Position numbers and translations under genes: made by a program | Shown: in pieces, positions 3,469 to 5,376 of the stretch | How positions within the stretch are numbered: position 1 is the stretch's first letter | Layout of the letters: each line of letters opens with the position of its first letter | Source: Cyanobacteria bacterium UBA11370 | Lineage (GTDB): Bacteria > Cyanobacteriota > Cyanobacteriia > Cyanobacteriales > Coleofasciculaceae | NCBI GenBank assembly: GCA_003486645.1 | Contig: DNGI01000378.1 | Span: forward strand, 1-5,376 | Length of the DNA: 5,376 nt | Direction: 5' to 3' | The notes under the pieces: model-generated | Database searches by the model: none | Told to the model about the DNA's origin: nothing | Seen by the model: the letters and a program-made list of their open reading frames with translations, nothing else

Positions 3469-5350
3469 TTCCCAAAGCGATCAAACGGACAAACCTCTGG
3501 GCGGACGTTACCAGGTTATCGAAGAGTTAGGAGCAGGAGGATTCGGTCAAACCTTTCTGGCTCTAGACATTCATTTGCCGGGTCATCCCCAATGCGTACT
3601 CAAAAAGCTGAAGCCCCAAGTCACCGATGAGGAGAGCCTACAAACGGCTAGACGGCTCTTCGACACAGAAGCTCAAGTCCTCTACCAGTTGGGCAACCAC
3701 AACCAAATCCCTCGGCTACTCGCTCACTTTGAAGAAAGTGAGGAGTTTTATCTCGCTCAAGAATTCATTGAAGGCAATCCCCTCACGGAGGAACTGTCTT
3801 CCGATCAGCCATGGTCAGAGGTACAGACTGTTGCCCTATTACAAGATATTTTGCAGGTACTGACATTTGTCCATCAGCAGAATGTGATCCATCGGGATAT
3901 TAAACCCCCAAACTTGATGCGGCGCAGACACGATGGCAGAATTGTCCTGATTGATTTTGGGGCAGTCAAGCAAGTCAGCACCCAAACGCTGAATCTGGAA
4001 ACAGGGCTGACGGATGTTACGATTTCCATCGGCACTAAGGGGTATATGCCCAACGAACAAATTGCGGGAAAACCTCGCTTTAGCAGTGATGTCTATGCTG
4101 TCGGGATCATTGCTGTTCAGGCGTTGACCGGAATTCACCCCAAACAGATCAAAGAAGATCCAGAGACGGGTGAACTCAACTGGCGCAAATACGCCAAGTG
4201 GATTACCCCAGAACTAGGGGATATGATTGACCAGATGGTACGGTACGATTTCCGCGATCGCTACCCCACCGCCGCTGAAGCCCTAGTCGCTCTCCAGAAT
4301 CTACCCCAATCCCTGTTAGAGTCTTTACCACCCCCCCAGCCGTTGGCTCAAGGAGGAATAGATACTCCTAGCCGTGCCGCAACCGTTCCACCCGCGAGTG
4401 ACCAAGAACCTACAGAGTCGGACGATCTCTCCTCTACCGAAATTTGGGACACAGCCGAGTCAGAGACAGATTTTCCATCTACGGAGATTTTGCCAGATCA
4501 ACAACCCTCAGAATCAACTCAGGGAAATTCGAGCAACACAGCAGCTACTGTGTGCCTAAGTCCACCTGCCGCGTCCTCCCCTGCCTCAACTGCACCAACC
4601 AGCACCACACCAAGGAGATCTCAGAAATGGTTGATTGTGGGTGTCTTAGTAGCTATGGGGGCAACCTTAGTCAGTACCCTGATTCTCTTATCTCCCCAGC
4701 TAGCGCGTTACATTAACCCAAGCCCAAGCCCAAGCCCAAGTCCAAGCGCACCTCCCACTCCAAGCCCAATTGAAACGCCCAAACCAACGGCAGAATCCCT
4801 CTTAAGTGAAGGAGAGAAGCTGCGGAAAGCTGGAGAGTATCAGAAAGCCCTCGACGCTTACGACCAAGCGATCGCTCTCAAGTCCGATCTACCCCAAGCC
4901 TATTGGGGGCGCTGCTACAGCTTCAACAAACTGGGAAATCCAGCCGAGGCACTGGTTGCCTGTAATGATGCTCTTGCCTTCAACCCCAATTACCCCGAAG
5001 CCTTAGTGAGCAAAGCCGATGCTCTTAAACAACAGAAACTCACCATACAAGCCCTACAACTCTATGACAAAGTGACCAAAACCAAACCCGATTTTGCCGA
5101 AGGCTGGGTCAGGTTGGGCATTGCCCTTCAAGATGTTGGTCGTTCTGCTGAAGCCCTTGAGGCGTTAGACAAAGGGATTTCTCTTCAGCGTAACTCCGCA
5201 GATGCCTGGAGCGCTCGCGGCGGGGCACTCTGGAACCTTAAGCGGTTCGATGAGGCGATTCCTTCCCTTGACAAGGCGTTAGAACTTCAACCCAACCACC
5301 CTCAAGCCTTAAAACTACGTAAGCAGGCAAAGGAAAAACTGGGGCGTTAG
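3458..5350 (+). CDS. Membrane-anchored Ser/Thr protein kinase with C-terminal TPR repeats
   Basis: This 630-residue Hanks-type (PknB-like) kinase should phosphorylate proteins on Ser/Thr using ATP. Kinase domain, about 18-280: glycine loop GAGGFG (25-30), ATP-binding Lys49 in CVLKKL, helix-C Glu71, catalytic loop HRDIKPPN (145-152, Asp147 and Asn152), DFG (166-168), GTKGYMPNEQ (192-201, Glu200 in the APE position), Asp211 in DVYAVG and Arg268. All key residues are present, so it is probably active; PPN and PNEQ are slight variants. Residues 290-386 are a Ser/Thr/Pro-rich acidic linker ending in basic PRRSQK, followed by one transmembrane helix (391-411), a Pro-Ser spacer (421-430) and five TPR units (about 445-477, 479-511, 512-545, 546-579, 580-613). 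By the positive-inside rule the kinase is cytoplasmic and the TPR array lies in the periplasm or thylakoid lumen, probably as a partner-binding sensor. The ATG at 3458 fits the usual short lead before GGRYQV. TAATAT/TATAGT at 3376-3384 may be its -10 region, with no clear -35. Confidence 0.95.
   Translation: MLSVSQSDQTDKPLGGRYQVIEELGAGGFGQTFLALDIHLPGHPQCVLKKLKPQVTDEESLQTARRLFDTEAQVLYQLGNHNQIPRLLAHFEESEEFYLAQEFIEGNPLTEELSSDQPWSEVQTVALLQDILQVLTFVHQQNVIHRDIKPPNLMRRRHDGRIVLIDFGAVKQVSTQTLNLETGLTDVTISIGTKGYMPNEQIAGKPRFSSDVYAVGIIAVQALTGIHPKQIKEDPETGELNWRKYAKWITPELGDMIDQMVRYDFRDRYPTAAEALVALQNLPQSLLESLPPPQPLAQGGIDTPSRAATVPPASDQEPTESDDLSSTEIWDTAESETDFPSTEILPDQQPSESTQGNSSNTAATVCLSPPAASSPASTAPTSTTPRRSQKWLIVGVLVAMGATLVSTLILLSPQLARYINPSPSPSPSPSAPPTPSPIETPKPTAESLLSEGEKLRKAGEYQKALDAYDQAIALKSDLPQAYWGRCYSFNKLGNPAEALVACNDALAFNPNYPEALVSKADALKQQKLTIQALQLYDKVTKTKPDFAEGWVRLGIALQDVGRSAEALEALDKGISLQRNSADAWSARGGALWNLKRFDEAIPSLDKALELQPNHPQALKLRKQAKEKLGR
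4717..4746 (+). repeat. In-frame hexanucleotide repeat coding for Pro-Ser
   Basis: Five 6-bp units, four CCCAAG and one TCCAAG, lie within the kinase gene directly after the transmembrane helix and encode (Pro-Ser)5. Because the unit is 6 bp, slippage would change linker length without breaking the reading frame. It separates the membrane helix from the TPR array. Confidence 0.85.
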
Positions 5351-5376
5351 TTGTTTTGTTGTTGGTTGTTTGTTGT
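5351..5376. repeat. T/G-rich simple repeat at the window edge
   Basis: All but one of the bases are T or G after the kinase stop codon, arranged as repeated TTGTT/GTTG blocks. No hairpin precedes it, so it does not look like an intrinsic terminator. It probably continues past the window. Confidence 0.5.

Noticed and set aside
3388..3630. Plus-strand frame overlapping the kinase start
   Set aside because: Its second half is an out-of-frame reading of the kinase glycine loop region and is rich in Arg/Ser as expected of a shadow frame.
3839..4138. 99-codon minus-strand frame inside the kinase
   Set aside because: It lies opposite the catalytic loop and DFG region; constraint on the kinase codons explains the open frame.
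2404..5350. Lipoprotein and kinase as one operon
   Set aside because: The 262-bp gap is full of tandem repeats and contains a possible separate -10 region; nothing indicates co-transcription.

Overview
The window looks like chromosomal DNA from a filamentous or otherwise large-genome cyanobacterium. Three copies of the HIP1 octamer GCGATCGC (587-594, 4254-4261, 4868-4875) lie inside genes. The spacers carry heptanucleotide tandem repeats of the STRR type known from heterocystous and filamentous cyanobacteria. The long Ser/Thr kinase with a C-terminal TPR array and the Pro/Thr-rich lipoprotein are also typical of that group. Coding density is low (about 72%) and the spacers are long and rich in repeats.

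Layout. Positions 1-460 have no supportable gene. They hold an inverted repeat enclosing a G-rich heptamer array (10-78) and a candidate promoter (376-404). A 66-residue two-helix membrane protein of unknown function is at 461-661, followed by a short hairpin and T-run. Positions 682-1289 are non-coding but unusually structured: a perfect 26-bp direct repeat occurs twice (800 and 1113), with several hairpin-forming inverted repeats between and after the copies. On the minus strand, 1290-2243 encodes a complete proline iminopeptidase (pip) with an intact catalytic triad. The divergent spacer (2282-2365) holds a 78-bp MITE-like palindromic element with inverted ends and a possible TCA target duplication. 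On the plus strand, 2404-3195 encodes a lipoprotein with a long Pro/Thr/Ser linker and a compact C-terminal domain. A mosaic of 7-bp repeats fills 3224-3351. A 630-residue membrane-anchored Ser/Thr kinase with five TPR repeats is at 3458-5350. The window ends in a T/G-rich simple repeat.

How the genes relate. Nothing shows that they form one pathway. Pip is divergent from the lipoprotein, and the lipoprotein and kinase share a strand but are 262 bp apart with repeats between them, so they are probably separate transcription units. The kinase is expected to have its catalytic domain in the cytoplasm and its TPR array across the membrane, the same side on which the lipoprotein would sit; a functional link is only speculation. 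I found no defence system, CRISPR array, tRNA or rRNA. The best leads are non-coding: the structured spacer at 780-1190, the palindromic element between pip and the lipoprotein gene, a hairpin that loops out the kinase start codon, and a possible one-base indel at the lipoprotein start.
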